Positions 9,140-19,749 of a stretch of DNA of 64,000 nt are shown piece after piece (position 1 is the stretch's first letter; every line of letters begins with the position of its first letter). The stretch lies in NCBI GenBank assembly GCA_033032865.1, contig JAWHQI010000509.1, positions 124,001-188,000 on the forward strand, given 5' to 3'. The notes under the pieces are model-generated. The model was not told the origin of the DNA, searched no databases, and was given only the letters and a program-made list of their open reading frames with translations. This DNA comes from Dactylorhiza incarnata (lineage: Eukaryota > Streptophyta > Magnoliopsida > Asparagales > Orchidaceae). A program made the position numbers and the translations under genes.

Positions 9140-11628
9140 CCCTCCCCGAGAGGCTATCCTACCATGCCGGCTAGTGAGAGCCCGGCTAGCGAAGCCACCT
9201 CGGGGAAAAATCACTTTGAAAACCTCCGGCCACCGAGCGGTTCCCGGCCCTGCCAGCTTGATGGGAGCCTGGTCAGCGGGCCAGCATCGGGGCTAAATAC
9301 TTTGAGAACTTCCGTCCATCGAGCGGTTCCCGGCCCTGCCGGCTACGTGGGAGCCTGGTCAGCGGGCTAGCATCGGGGCTAAGTACCTTGAGAACTTCCG
9401 GCCACCGAGCGGTTCCCGGCCCTGCCAGCTAGGTGGGAGCCTGGTCAGCGGGCCAGCATTGGGGCTAAGTACCTTGAGAACTTCCGGCCACCGAGCGGTT
9501 CCTGGCCCTGCCAGCTAGGTGGGAGCCTGGTCAGCGGGCCAACATTGGGGCTAAGTACCTTGAGAACTTGCGGCCACCGAGCGGTTCCCGGCCCTGCCAG
9601 CTAGGTGGGAGCTTGGTCAGCGGGCCAGCATTGGGGCTAAGTACCTTGAGAACTTCCGGCCACCGAGCGGTTCCCGGCCCTGCCAGCTAGGTGGGAGCTT
9701 GGTCAGCGGGTCAGCATCGGGGCTAAGTAGCTTGAGAACTTCCGTCAACCGAGCGGTTCCCGGCCCTGCCAGCTAGGTGGGAGCCTGGTCAGTGGGCCAA
9801 CATCGGGGCTACCTCGAGACCTTCCTGCCACCGAGCGGTTCCCGACCCTGCCAGCTAGGTGGGAGCCTGGTCAGCGGGCCAGCATCGGGGCTAAATACCT
9901 TGAGAACTTCTGGCTACCGAGCGGTTCCCGGCCCTGCCAGCTAGGTGGGAGCCTGGTCAGCGGGCCAGCATCGGGGCTAAATACCTTGAGAACTTCTGGC
10001 TACCGAGCGGTTCCCGGCCCTGCCAGCTAGGTGGGAGCCTAGTCAGCGGGCCAGCATCAGGGCTAAGTACCTTGAGAACATCCGACCACTGAGCGGTTCC
10101 CGACCCTACCAGCTATGTGGGAGCCTGGTCAGCGGGCCAGCATCGGGGCTAACTACCTTGAGAACTTCTGGCCACCGAGCGATTCCCAGCCCTGCCAGCT
10201 AGGTGGGATCCTGGTCAACGGGCAAGCATCGGGGCTAAGTACCTTGAGAACTTCCGGCCACCGAGCGGTCCCGGCCTTGCCAGCTAAGTGGGAGTCTGGT
10301 CAGCGGGTCAGCATCGGGGTTAAGCACCTTGAGACCTTCCTGCCACCGAGCGGTTCCCGACCTTGCTAGCTAGTTGGGAGCCTGGTCAGCGGGCAAGCAT
10401 CGGGGCTAAGTACCTTGAGAACTTCCGGCCACCGAGCGGTTCCCGGCCCTGCCAGCTAGGTGGGAGCCTGGTCAGTGGGCCAGCATCGGGGCTAAGTACC
10501 ATGAGAACTTCCGGCCACCGAGTGGTTCCCGACCCTGTCAGCTATGTGGGAGCCTGGTCAGCGGGCCAGCATCGGGGCTAAATACCTTGAGAACTTCCAT
10601 CCACCGAGTGGTTCCCGGCCCTGCCAGCTAAGTGGGAGCCTGGTTAGCGGGCCATCATCGGGGCTAAGTACCTTGAGAACTTACGACCACCGAGTGGTTC
10701 CCGGCCCTGCCAGCTAGGTTGGAGCCTAGTCAGCGGGCCAGCATCAGGGCGAAGTACTTTCCTTCCTACCACCGAGCGGTTCCCGGCCCTGCCAGCTAGT
10801 GGAGAGCCAGGTCAGTGGGTCAGCATCGGGGCTAAGTACTTTCCTTCCTGCCAACGAGCGGTTCCCGACCCTGCCAGCTAGGTGGGAGCCTGGTCAGTGG
10901 GCCAACATCGGGGCTACCTTGAGACCTTCCTGCCACCGAGCGGTTCCCGACCCTGCCAGCTAGGTGGGAGCCTGGTCAGCGGGCCAGCATCGAGGCTAAG
11001 TACCTTGAGAACTTCTGGCTACCGAGCGGTTCCCGGCCCTGCCAGCTAGGTGGGAGCCTAGTCAGCGGGCCAGCATCGGGGCTAAGTACCTTGAGAACAT
11101 CCGACCACTGAGCGGTTCCCGGCCCTACCAGCTATGTGGGAGCCTGTTCAGCGGGCCAGCATCGGGGCTAAGTACCTTGAGAACTTCTGTCCACCGAGCG
11201 GTTCCCGGCCCTGCCAGCTAGGTGGGAGCCTGGTCAGCGGGCCAGCATCGGGGCTAAGTACCTTGAGAAATTCCGGCCACCGAGCGGTTCCCGGCCTTGC
11301 CAGCTAAGTGGGAGCCTGGTCAGCGGGTCAGCATCGGGGCTAAGCACCTTGAGACCTTCCTGCAACCGAGCGGTTCCCGGCCCTGCCAGCTAGGTGGGAG
11401 CCTGGTCAGCGGGCCAGCATCGGGGCTAAGTACCTTGAGAACTTCCGGCCACCGAGCGGTTCCCGGCCCTGCCAGCTAGGTGGGAGCCTGGTCAGTGGGC
11501 CAACATCAGGGCTAAGTACCATGAGAACTTCCGGCCACCGAGTGGTTCCCGGCCCTGCCAGCTATGTGGGAGCCTGGTCAGCGGGCCAGCATCGGGGCTA
11601 AATACCTTGAGAACTTCCATCCACCGAG
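9140..11628. repeat. 86-bp tandem repeat array (about 28 copies)
   Basis: The unit is 86 bp and includes CCACCGAGCGGTTCCCGGCC, CTGCCAGCTAGGTGGGAGCC, TGGTCAGCGGGCCAGCATCG and GGGCTAAGTACCTTGAGAAC. Copies differ at scattered sites, and a few are shortened to about 80 bp (for example near 9800 and 10750). The array is split at 11628 by the Tekay element and resumes at 24170. In the host element's sense it lies between gag and the 3' LTR, the place where Tat-clade elements such as Ogre are known to carry tandem repeats. Confidence 0.93.
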
Positions 11629-14600
11629 TGTAACCCAGTGGCAATTCTTCTCCAAGTACCCTAATTGACCACCACCATATTAAATTGACCTTACCCATAG
11701 TGTTATCATATCTTAGGGGACCCAGTGGACCAAGAAGCCCCATGACTGGGTCAACCCTAGGGCTCAATTTGACCAAAGTCAATTTAGCCTGTTTTGGTCA
11801 AATCAGCTTGTATTGGGTCAACTAAGGCTAATATGACCAAATTGACCACACCAGTAGTTTCTAAACCTAATTTGGAATCCAATGGACCCAAAAGCCTCAT
11901 CCTAGGGTCACCCAATTGGTCAATTTGACCAAAAGTCAAACTTGCCCAATTTATGTTAAATCTCTTAAACCTAGCCCAATCCCTTTGGGCTAACTCAATT
12001 GGGTGGTCAACCAGCCTAGTAGACTAGCATTAAACACAAGGGGGAGTGGAAAATCGGCCATGGTGAGTAGGAGAGAGAAAATGGGGGTTTTCCCCAATTT
12101 TAGGAGGAGAAAAGTGGCCATTCATGGCCATTAAGGTGTTTCACCCCTTGGCCTCCCTCATTAACACTCCCATTCATCTCCTCTGGCGATTTAGAGGAGT
12201 TTCCAGCAGTTTCCAGGAGTAATTAAGGCAGGGGGGATGTATAGGGCCGGCCTTGGGGAGGAAGATGAGGAGACCATTAATGGCACAAGGGATTAAAGCC
12301 ACCACCACCTTCAATCGACCCCCCTATCACCTTCAGAAGTCGGAGAGGAGAGAAACCCCCAAGAATTCAGAGGAGATCATGCTCTGTAGGCTTGAATCGG
12401 CATGGCACCACAACCACCCCGAGCTCCCATGGTGTACACAAGGACAACAAGACGACAAGCCCCACAGCAGGTCCATTTCCCTTCCCTAACCTCTGAGGAA
12501 TAGATCCCAATCGCCGGCGGCTCGAATCGTGGCCAATCGGCCGTGAAACGATCCAGCCAAGCCTCCCATCGATCGGGTTGGGCTTTTCCTTCCAGAACAC
12601 GAATCCGGCCACCTCCGGCCGATCAAATACCGCTCATCGACGGCCACCACCTCAACGGAGGTGGTGGTGGCGTTGGTCGGCCGGGGCGGCGCTCAGGTGG
12701 CCGAGAAATCCAAGATCAAACGGCAACGGGCGCGGCAAATCCTGGCCGTTGGTTTATCGGGGACGAAGACCAGGCGCGGTCGGATTGCTTTAAGATTCGT
12801 GCGCCTCCCTTAGTGTTAATTCCTATTTTTTCTGTGATCAAAATGCTGCAGTTTGTTAAATACTTTAAAAATATTTAGAGGCTTCTAGGGAAAATTTGTC
12901 CAACATCAAAGTTGGAGCCCCTGATGTCTAGTTTAATCCAAAATTGAGTTCACTCGATTTTGAGCCCTGGTTAAGGCACAACACTCATTTTAGTGAGGTC
13001 TGTCCATAGGGCTAACCAGAGTTTGTTTTGGATGCCCACACCAATCCAGAACTCCAAATGACTTGAAATTTGGGGGGGGGGAGGGGGGGGGGGGGGTAAG
13101 CTATTCTTATATATATGAAGGACATATCCAAAAATCAGAATTTTTGGAGAATATTTTTCTATAGTTTTGGGAAAAATTTAATAATCCATGTATGATTCAA
13201 TTAGGTGTCTTAAACACCTCAAAACCATTCCAAACGTGGATGTGTGGTCTTAGAGAGCATACTAGGTCTCTGGTTAAAATCTCATAATTTTTGGAGTTGA
13301 TTTGGTAGGGTAATTTTCAAAGTCAATCCTAGGCTCCCTAGGTTAGGGAAAAACTTTGGGTGAGTGCCCCCACTCTTCCACAAAGCCAGTTGGCTTCATA
13401 TTTGGGGTGCACATCACCCTCACCCTTGCCAACCCTTGGTCCAAATTTGGTGGCCATTGGAGGTGGTCTACCCTAGTAATTTGCAAAGGGGCTAATTGCT
13501 ATTTGCACCCCAATTAGGCACCCAAAAGAACCCCACTCCTCACCAAATGTTGGTAGGACCTTGGGTGGTCATTCACTGACCTCTGGCCAAAATTTTGAGT
13601 AAATTGGACTTGGGCAAGGTAGGGAATTTTCCTTGGACTTTTGTTTGCTTAAGGGTTAAATTAGGGTAAAATTGGACTTAGGCTAATTTTGGAGTGTGGA
13701 GGGGCTTCCTCCCACTGATTGAAGGAGTGACTTTGGTCACTGACTTGGGGTGTATGTGACACCCCAAGGAGCCAATCTTGGATGAGTTGGGCTTGGTGTG
13801 CCCTTAAACCCTAGTGGTTAACCCTAGAGTGCCCTTTAGGGCATTGTGAAGGACATAGGGGTGTTTGCCCTTGGAGAGGAGTGTAATGGACCCCTCTGAG
13901 TCCCATGAGTGATGTAACACCCTCACAAGAAGTTTGGGTGGATTTGGGGAAGTTTGGACCATAATCCTAGGTTAAACTCTAACGGGTGCATTTAGAGGCC
14001 AATGAAGGAAGAGGGGTCAAACCTCAATGGTTTGACCTAAAATTTTGGGGAGATGGTCATGGTGACCAGAGAGTCCTACTGTGAGAAATTGGTGGGGTTT
14101 GTAGTTGCCAACCCTAGGTAATAAATCTTTGGGTAGATTTGTAAATATTTAGGTTTTTGGGATTTAGGAAGCAATAATACTTATTAATTAACCATCTTCT
14201 GTCACCAATTTAGTGTTGATGCTATTAACCTCTGGAGAATCTATTAGAACCATTGGAAAACTTTTGGAGGTTCAATTTATAATTATTCATATTGTTGGCA
14301 ATTTTTGGGATGAACAATTTTAGGGTGTTAGTTTTCAGTAATATCATGAAACTTTGCTGGATGTCATTTCATACCATTATGAACCCATAGTAATGTTCTC
14401 ATAATTTTTGGATTGATATTTTTGGTACTTCTAGTTCAATTTGGAATTAATTGCAAATATGTCCTTTGTGGAAATTACAAATGTAACCTCTATGGAACAT
14501 GGTCAAATTTGGTGGGGCTGAATATTTTAGTATGCATCATCTCTGTATAAATTTTCTTAAGGTTTGGAGTCCATATGGGGGTACCTCCTTTGGAAATAAT

Positions 14601-16619
14601 TGAAAATTAATGGGTTTTGGAATATTTAAAAATAGTAAACCTAGCTGGAATTTCCTAAAAATTCATATTTACTGATTACTTGGTACCCTTGATTTATGTA
14701 AAAATTTTGGTAGGCATTGGAAGTCAGAAAAGTACACTTGTAGTTCAAACCTTAGGAAGTTGTAATTTTGGAAAAATTATTTTAAATATTAATAATATTG
14801 GGAAAAATATGATTCTCTGGAACTTGCCTTAAAATGTCATGTTAGACTTCCAATAAATAACTTGGGTCAGTTGGATGAATATTTGGAGTACCTTTGGTTG
14901 TAAGCTTCATGTAGTCAGTTTGGTCTGCGTATAGTAAAACTGCGAAACTTAGGAATTTAGCGGCTTACTAGGTGGAGATGGGGTGCAGGTGGTGTACATG
15001 GGTTGATTAGATAGTTGTGAGTCCACCCAAGGATGTGTAGGTGAGGAAAGTGTACCTGGTGGGGTAAGAGTAAGGTTGCCTTGGGGATCGACGAAAGATT
15101 GTCTTTCCCCCTAGTGTGTCTTAAGCACTTAGGCCTAACTCAAGTGAAGCGATAGAAGGGAATTCTTAAGGGTAGATACCAATAACAGTAAGTGTCTTGA
15201 GAAGGGGAGTCTTGGGGTGTCACCCCATTATAACTCCTAACACCGTAGTGAGCCCCTCACAGGGTAACCCTCGGGAAATCCAAGACTAACCCTGGAGTAT
15301 AGGAGTAAGAAGTTGTGCAGGATTAACTAATAACACGCTCACCCTCATCCCGTGGTTATGGGAGTCTAGTCGGTTTGGTCCGGTGAGCTTGTGATTCTGA
15401 GGTGTTTGTTGGTGACGGGCGGGCTAGCCCGGGGAGCTTGTGGCTTGGAGTTAGTTGGTAGACATGTTGCTTGTGCATAAGGTGGTGGGTCCTTTGTGTT
15501 GGCGATCGTTGCACCGACGTTGACACTCGGGCTCGGCAAGTGTGGTATTTACACTTAGCCATAAAAGTCTGGCGGTCCAGCCAGTAAGAGTACGCAGATG
15601 CTCCGCGGGTTTGCGTTGAGGCGTACGATAGGTCTAGGTTAGGTAGTGCATATACCAACCTAGAGGTGGGCGAGGCCCAACCCACCGCTTCCGTTTGCCA
15701 CTACGGGAGTATCCTGGGAGTCTTGCAGACTCCAAAAAGGGGGAACTAAAGGTCTATGCGCATAGAGTCGTAGTGAGTGAGTTGCACTGTATGAACATAG
15801 CATAACAGCATACCTTGCGTGTCATAGCATAAATATTGCATTCAACCTACCTCTAACGTATAAGTCGGTTATGGGACTTCTTATACGGTAGGTCTTGCTA
15901 AACGACCCCTTGGTCTATAGGTTTGTGTGAGCATTCCTATAAATCAATGGTTACTTTCATTTTATGTACCTGCTTTACTTATTGTACTTTACTTACTCTT
16001 TACTTATTGCTTACTGCTCTTTATGTACTTTTTACCATGCTTTTACTTACTGCTTCGCTTATTTATATACACCTGTGTGGTTGTAGAATTCATCTTGTCA
16101 TCTGCTATTGTATTACCCCTTGATTGTCCTATGCTTCCTCCTCCTCATACGGTGCCTAGGAGCCTTTGGGGGAGGGGTGGGGAATTGGCTGAGTCATGTT
16201 TGACTGACGGTCGGTGGACCTTATCATTTTAGGAGACCGCGACGACGGGGCAGCACCAGAGGCCGGTGCAGATGGAGGCGGGGCAGTCTAGCACAGGAGC
16301 ACCGATGACAGGATCCGTGAGTGTTAGTTTTAGTTGATTGCTTCCGCGAGTGATCTTTGTAGTGAGGCTATTATGTATCGGGCAGGAGCCCTTGTTATCT
16401 CTTTTGTTCCAGTTATGTATGTGGACATCTCTTGATGGTTTATTTATATGTGATGTGGACTTGGCTTATTTAGTCGTTTACCCTTACTTTTCTTTGTGAT
16501 CGAATTGGCCGGCAGGATCGGTGTTTTGTAGTGGCGACCTTCCCGAGCGAGGGTGCCACCGCAAAACGGCGGTTCTGGGCCTAAGACCCGGTGGTTTTTG
16601 CAAAAAAAAGGGTCTTACA
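11629..16619 (+). repeat. 5' LTR of Tekay element 1
   Basis: It starts TGTAACCCAG and ends GGGTCTTACA next to the primer site. Compared with the 3' LTR it lacks about 446 bp just inside its left end (TGTAAC is followed directly by sequence matching 21962 onward). It keeps 12597-15357, which the 3' LTR has lost. Adding back either loss gives about 5.4 kb, an unusually long LTR. The 15360-16619 half holds the region shared with Tekay element 2 (for example GGTCTAGGTTAGGTAGTG). No gene is supported inside; a G-rich run with two A interruptions lies near 13073-13097. Confidence 0.9.
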
Positions 16620-16720
16620 AGTGGTATCAGAGGCGAAACCTCGATCCGAAGAAAAGAAGTCCACAAACCCTGGGCCACCCCGCGCGAGCTTAGTTTGAGG
16701 ACAAACTAGCAGCGGAAGCA
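16620..16720 (+). promoter_or_regulatory. tRNA-Met primer binding site and leader
   Basis: TGGTATCAGAG at 16622-16632, two bases after the LTR, pairs with the 3' end of initiator tRNA-Met. The leader (AAGAAAAGAAGTCCACAAAC...) is nearly identical to that of Tekay element 2 at 35620-35703, up to the ATG at 16721. Confidence 0.9.
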
Positions 16721-17935
16721 ATGGTGTGCCCATAAGGGAAATCACATGAAAAGGTCCACTTATAACTGAACTTCCTTTAGCTAAGTCCCTTACGAGTGTA
16801 ATCTTTCTTATGTAGCCGGCGACGGAACCTACACCGCAGCATGGAGTTCCACCGACTCCGAACGACGTCCCACCACCACCGGCTCCTACCCCGTTCCAGC
16901 AGACAGAGTTGGGACAGACACTGACTGCCATTCTAGAGACTGTCAGGGCACAACAGGAACCGGCTCCTCAGCAAAACCCCGGAGCCAACTGGCTGAGCAT
17001 CTTTCGAGGTCTCTCCCCACCTGCATACATTGGGACAGAGACTGCCGTAAGGACTGAAGAATGGGTAGACATCATGGAGGAGATGTTGACAGGAATTCGG
17101 TGTCCGGCAGACATGGAGGTGCCACTGGTGTTTTCTTGTTTGGAGTCTCATGCCAAGAGGTGGTGGAAGAGGTTCCTGGCTACAGCCTATCCGGGACTGG
17201 AGGCAGCGGATGTTTTGTGGGATGATTTCAAGGCGACACTGCTGGAGCATTTTGTGTCGCAGTCTGCAAGGGATGATCTGGAGGATAGGTTTTTGCAGTT
17301 GCGACAGGGGAGTAGGACAGTTCTGGAGTATCACCAAGAGTTTACCCACCTATCCCGGTTCGCAGTATCGTATCAGCTGGATGACGCGGGATATGCAAAG
17401 TGGTTCTATAAGGGCCTTCGTGATGAGCTGAGGCAGACCCTCCTCTTCGTCTCCGACGGCAGTATGACGAAGATCCTGGAGATGGCCAAGAAGCTAGAGG
17501 GAGACCAGCAAGCGGTTCGTGGGAGAAAGAGGCCGATGGAGGAACAAGGACGAAGTGGCAGAAGGGACCAGCCGAGAGGCCGAGACGCTGGAGAAGGAAA
17601 GACGGAGGTCCGACCCCGCCAGGGGGAGAGACAGGTGCAAAGGGAGCCGGTAGTGCTGGCTCCTCAGCCTCTGCAGATGCGGGAGTTGCCGAGGATTGGA
17701 GGAGGTGGGCCACCTTCGGAGTGCTATCACTGCCACCAGACCGGCCACATCAAGAGAAACTGCCCCCAGAGGAATGCACCACCAGCACTACGGGCAGCAC
17801 AGCATGGCCAACATTTCGGGGGCCGAGGACGTGGCCGAGGTCGTGGATTTCAGGGCGATGATCGGAGACAGTACAGGGAGCAGACATATGCCCTAAACTT
17901 GGCAAGGCCCCGGGACCCAGCAAGGGTCATCGCAG
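16721..17935 (+). CDS. gag: Tekay gag (with predicted intron 16724-16815)
   Basis: Gag forms the particle and binds element RNA. From 16909 on it reads uninterrupted: the gag domain has EEWVDIMEEMLTGI, CLESHAKRWWKRF, DDFKATLLEHF and FLQLRQGSRTVLEYHQEF, and near the end is a zinc knuckle C-x2-C-x4-H-x4-C (CYHCHQTGHIKRNC, residues 272-285 counted from the Met at 16909) followed by a GRGRGRG tail. In-frame coding extends upstream of 16909 as a proline-rich stretch back to 16816, just after TAG of a TTATGTAG acceptor. An ATG at 16721-16723 is followed at once by GTGTGC. Removing 16724-16815 joins ATG in frame to this stretch. The alternative is a start at 16909. The exon end at 17935 is set by the second predicted intron; unspliced, gag stops at 17967. 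Confidence 0.85.
16724..16815 (+). other. Predicted intron directly after the gag start codon
   Basis: 92 bp, GT (GTGTGCCC) to AG (TCTTTCTTATGTAG), with pyrimidine-rich sequence before the acceptor and an AACTGAAC branch-like site near 16765. Removal joins ATG to CCGGCGACGG in the gag frame. The same layout (ATG, GTGTGCCC, CTTTTGTAG, CCTGCGGC) is found in Tekay element 2 at 35704-35778 although that intron is 72 bp, which supports conservation. This is a prediction from sequence only. Confidence 0.6.
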
Positions 17936-18022
17936 GTACTTCGATGTGTTTTCATTTAAATTGTTAATGCCTTATAAGTTTTAGCTTTACCTTAGCATTG
18001 AATCAAACAACAAAACCCTCAG
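17936..18022 (+). other. Predicted intron between gag and protease
   Basis: 87 bp with GTACTT donor and CCCTCAG acceptor. It contains the gag stop at 17965-17967. Removing it joins codons ...VIAG to [10 protein letters not shown] in one frame, and the joined wording matches the usual gag-protease passage of chromoviruses. Without splicing, protease and RT would need frameshifting or another route, since 17998 lies in a different frame from gag. Confidence 0.55.
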
Positions 18023-19170
18023 GTTTAGTACCCGTTTATGGCAAACCTGCTTTCACCTTGTTCGATATGGGTGCCTCGCACTCGTTCGTCTCGGCTAAGT
18101 TTATCGAGAACCTGGACCAAGTCCAACACTTCAAAAGCGACTATAGGAGGGTGCGATTTCCGGACGGATCAGAGGTTCTAACAAATGCAACGTGCATCAT
18201 GTGGCTGGAAATTGGAGGAAGATTGTTCGAGGCCCCGGCAACTGTGCTGAAGATGAGAGACTACGACCTGATCCTGGGCATGAGTTGGTTGTACGAGAAC
18301 CAGGCAAGGATTGACTGCCCGTCAAGGCGGATCATGCTAAAGCATAGAGGCGGTGAAGTAGCATTCGAAGGTACTCAACCCACCTCTCGTCTCTTCTTAT
18401 CGTCTATTCAGGCCGTCAAGGCCCACCTGCAGGGAGATGAGGTATATCAGGTGCTCTTCGAGGCGACTGAAGTCAAGGACTCAGTGTCAAGTATCCCGGT
18501 CGTACGGGATTTTGCGGATGTATTTCCGGAGAAGCTTCCCGGGCTGCCACCGCACCGCGAGAAGGATTTCCAGATCCAGTTGGTGCCAGGGGCAAAGCCG
18601 GTGTCCAAAGCTCCTTATCGAATGGCCCCGAAGGAGTTGGTAGAGTTTCGGAGCCAGCTGCAGGAGCTGGTAGAAGCTGGGTTCGTTAGGTCGAGTTCCT
18701 CACCTTGGGGAGCTCCGGTGTTGTTCGTGAAAAAGAAGGATGGGACGCTCAGATTGTGCATTGACTACAGAGCTCTGAATAGGCTGACGGTGCGGAACAC
18801 GTACCCTCTGCCAAGGATAGACGAGCTCTTCGACCAGCTAGAGGGAGCCCACTGCTTCTCGAAGCTGGATTTGAGGTCAGGGTATTATCAGCTGAGGATC
18901 CAGGAGGAGGATATCCCGAAGACGGCTTTCAGCAGCCGATACGGATTGTACGAGTTCACTGTGATGCCGTTCGGGCTCACAAATGCACCATCAGCATTTA
19001 TGAGCCTGATGAACCGGGTGTTCGAGCCTTATCTCGACATCTTTGTCATTGTGTTCATCAACGACATCCTCATCTACTCAAGGACGGAGGAGGAGCATGC
19101 ACGACATTTGTCTCTAACCTTGGAGAAACTTCGGGAGCATCGGTTGTATGCGAAGTTCGGCAAGTGCTAG
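18023..19170 (+). CDS. pol: Tekay pol: protease and reverse transcriptase (inactivated)
   Basis: The protease active site reads [11 protein letters not shown] (D at about residue 23 counted from 17998), where the family usually has DSGA or DTGA, so the catalytic triplet is altered. RT follows with [63 protein letters not shown] and [10 protein letters not shown]. The last should be FIDD; AAC at 19060-19062 changes the first catalytic Asp to Asn. The segment ends at a TAG (19168-19170) inside GKC-FWL, where the family has Glu. The frame continues beyond it unchanged. RT copies element RNA into DNA; this copy cannot. Confidence 0.9.
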
Positions 19171-19749
19171 TTTTGGTTGAAAGAGGTGGCCTTCTTAGGC
19201 CATATCATCAGTGGAGCTGGCTTAGCAGTGGATCCAGCAAAGATTCAGGCAGTACGGGATTGGCCGCCGCTGAAGACGGCCACCGACGTGAGGAGTTTCT
19301 TGGGACTTGTCGGCTACTACCGGAAGTTCGTTCAGGGGTTTTCTCAGATAGCCCTCCCGCTCACATCCCTGACGAAGAAGGATGCTGCTTTTACTTGGAC
19401 GCCACAGTGTGAGGCAGCCTTTCAGGAGCTGAAGGGTCGGCTTACTTCGGCTCCCATCCTTTCCCTTCCGTCGGGAAAGGAAGGATTTCAGGTGTATACG
19501 GATGCGTCATATCAGGGGATGGGTGCCGTTCTGATGCAGAACGGGCATGTGATAGCTTACGCCTCCCGCCAGTTGAAGAACCACGAGCGGAATTACCCAG
19601 TGCATGACTTAGAGATGGGAGCAGTCGTGTTCGCTCTCAAGATCTGGCGACACTACCTTTATGGTGTCCACTGCGACATATTCTCAGATCACAAGAATCT
19701 GAAGTATGTAGATACGCAGAAGGAGCTGAATATCCGGCAGAGGCGATGA
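19171..19749 (+). CDS. pol: Tekay pol: end of RT and RNase H
   Basis: Same frame as the preceding segment after its TAG. The RT thumb/connection reads [17 protein letters not shown] and [13 protein letters not shown]. RNase H has [15 protein letters not shown] (D109 counted from 19177), [19 protein letters not shown] (E146) and [10 protein letters not shown] (D171), so the acidic catalytic residues are intact. It ends at TGA (19747-19749) in QRR-VEFL, where the family has Trp (TGG); a single G-to-A change explains it. Confidence 0.9.
   Translation, partial: FWLKEVAFLGHIISGAGLAVDPAKIQAVRDWPPLKTATDVRSFLGLVGYYRKFVQGFSQIALPLTSLTKKDAAFTWTPQCEAAFQELKGRLTSAPILSLPSGKEGFQVYTDASYQGMGAVLMQNGHVIAYASRQLKNHERNYPVHDLEMGAVVFALKIWRHYLYGVHCDIFSDHKNLKYVDTQKELNIRQRR

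Noticed and set aside
9140..11628. Possible CRISPR-like array
   Set aside because: The whole 86-bp unit is repeated, without unique spacers, and the context is a plant retroelement.
12253..12878. Frames upstream in the Tekay 5' LTR with CDS-like length
   Set aside because: They overlap on both strands, have no domain, and half of the region is deleted in the 3' LTR.
15356..16232. Frames repeated at 22808-23792 that look conserved
   Set aside because: They are in the two LTRs of the same element, so conservation reflects LTR identity, not selection on protein.
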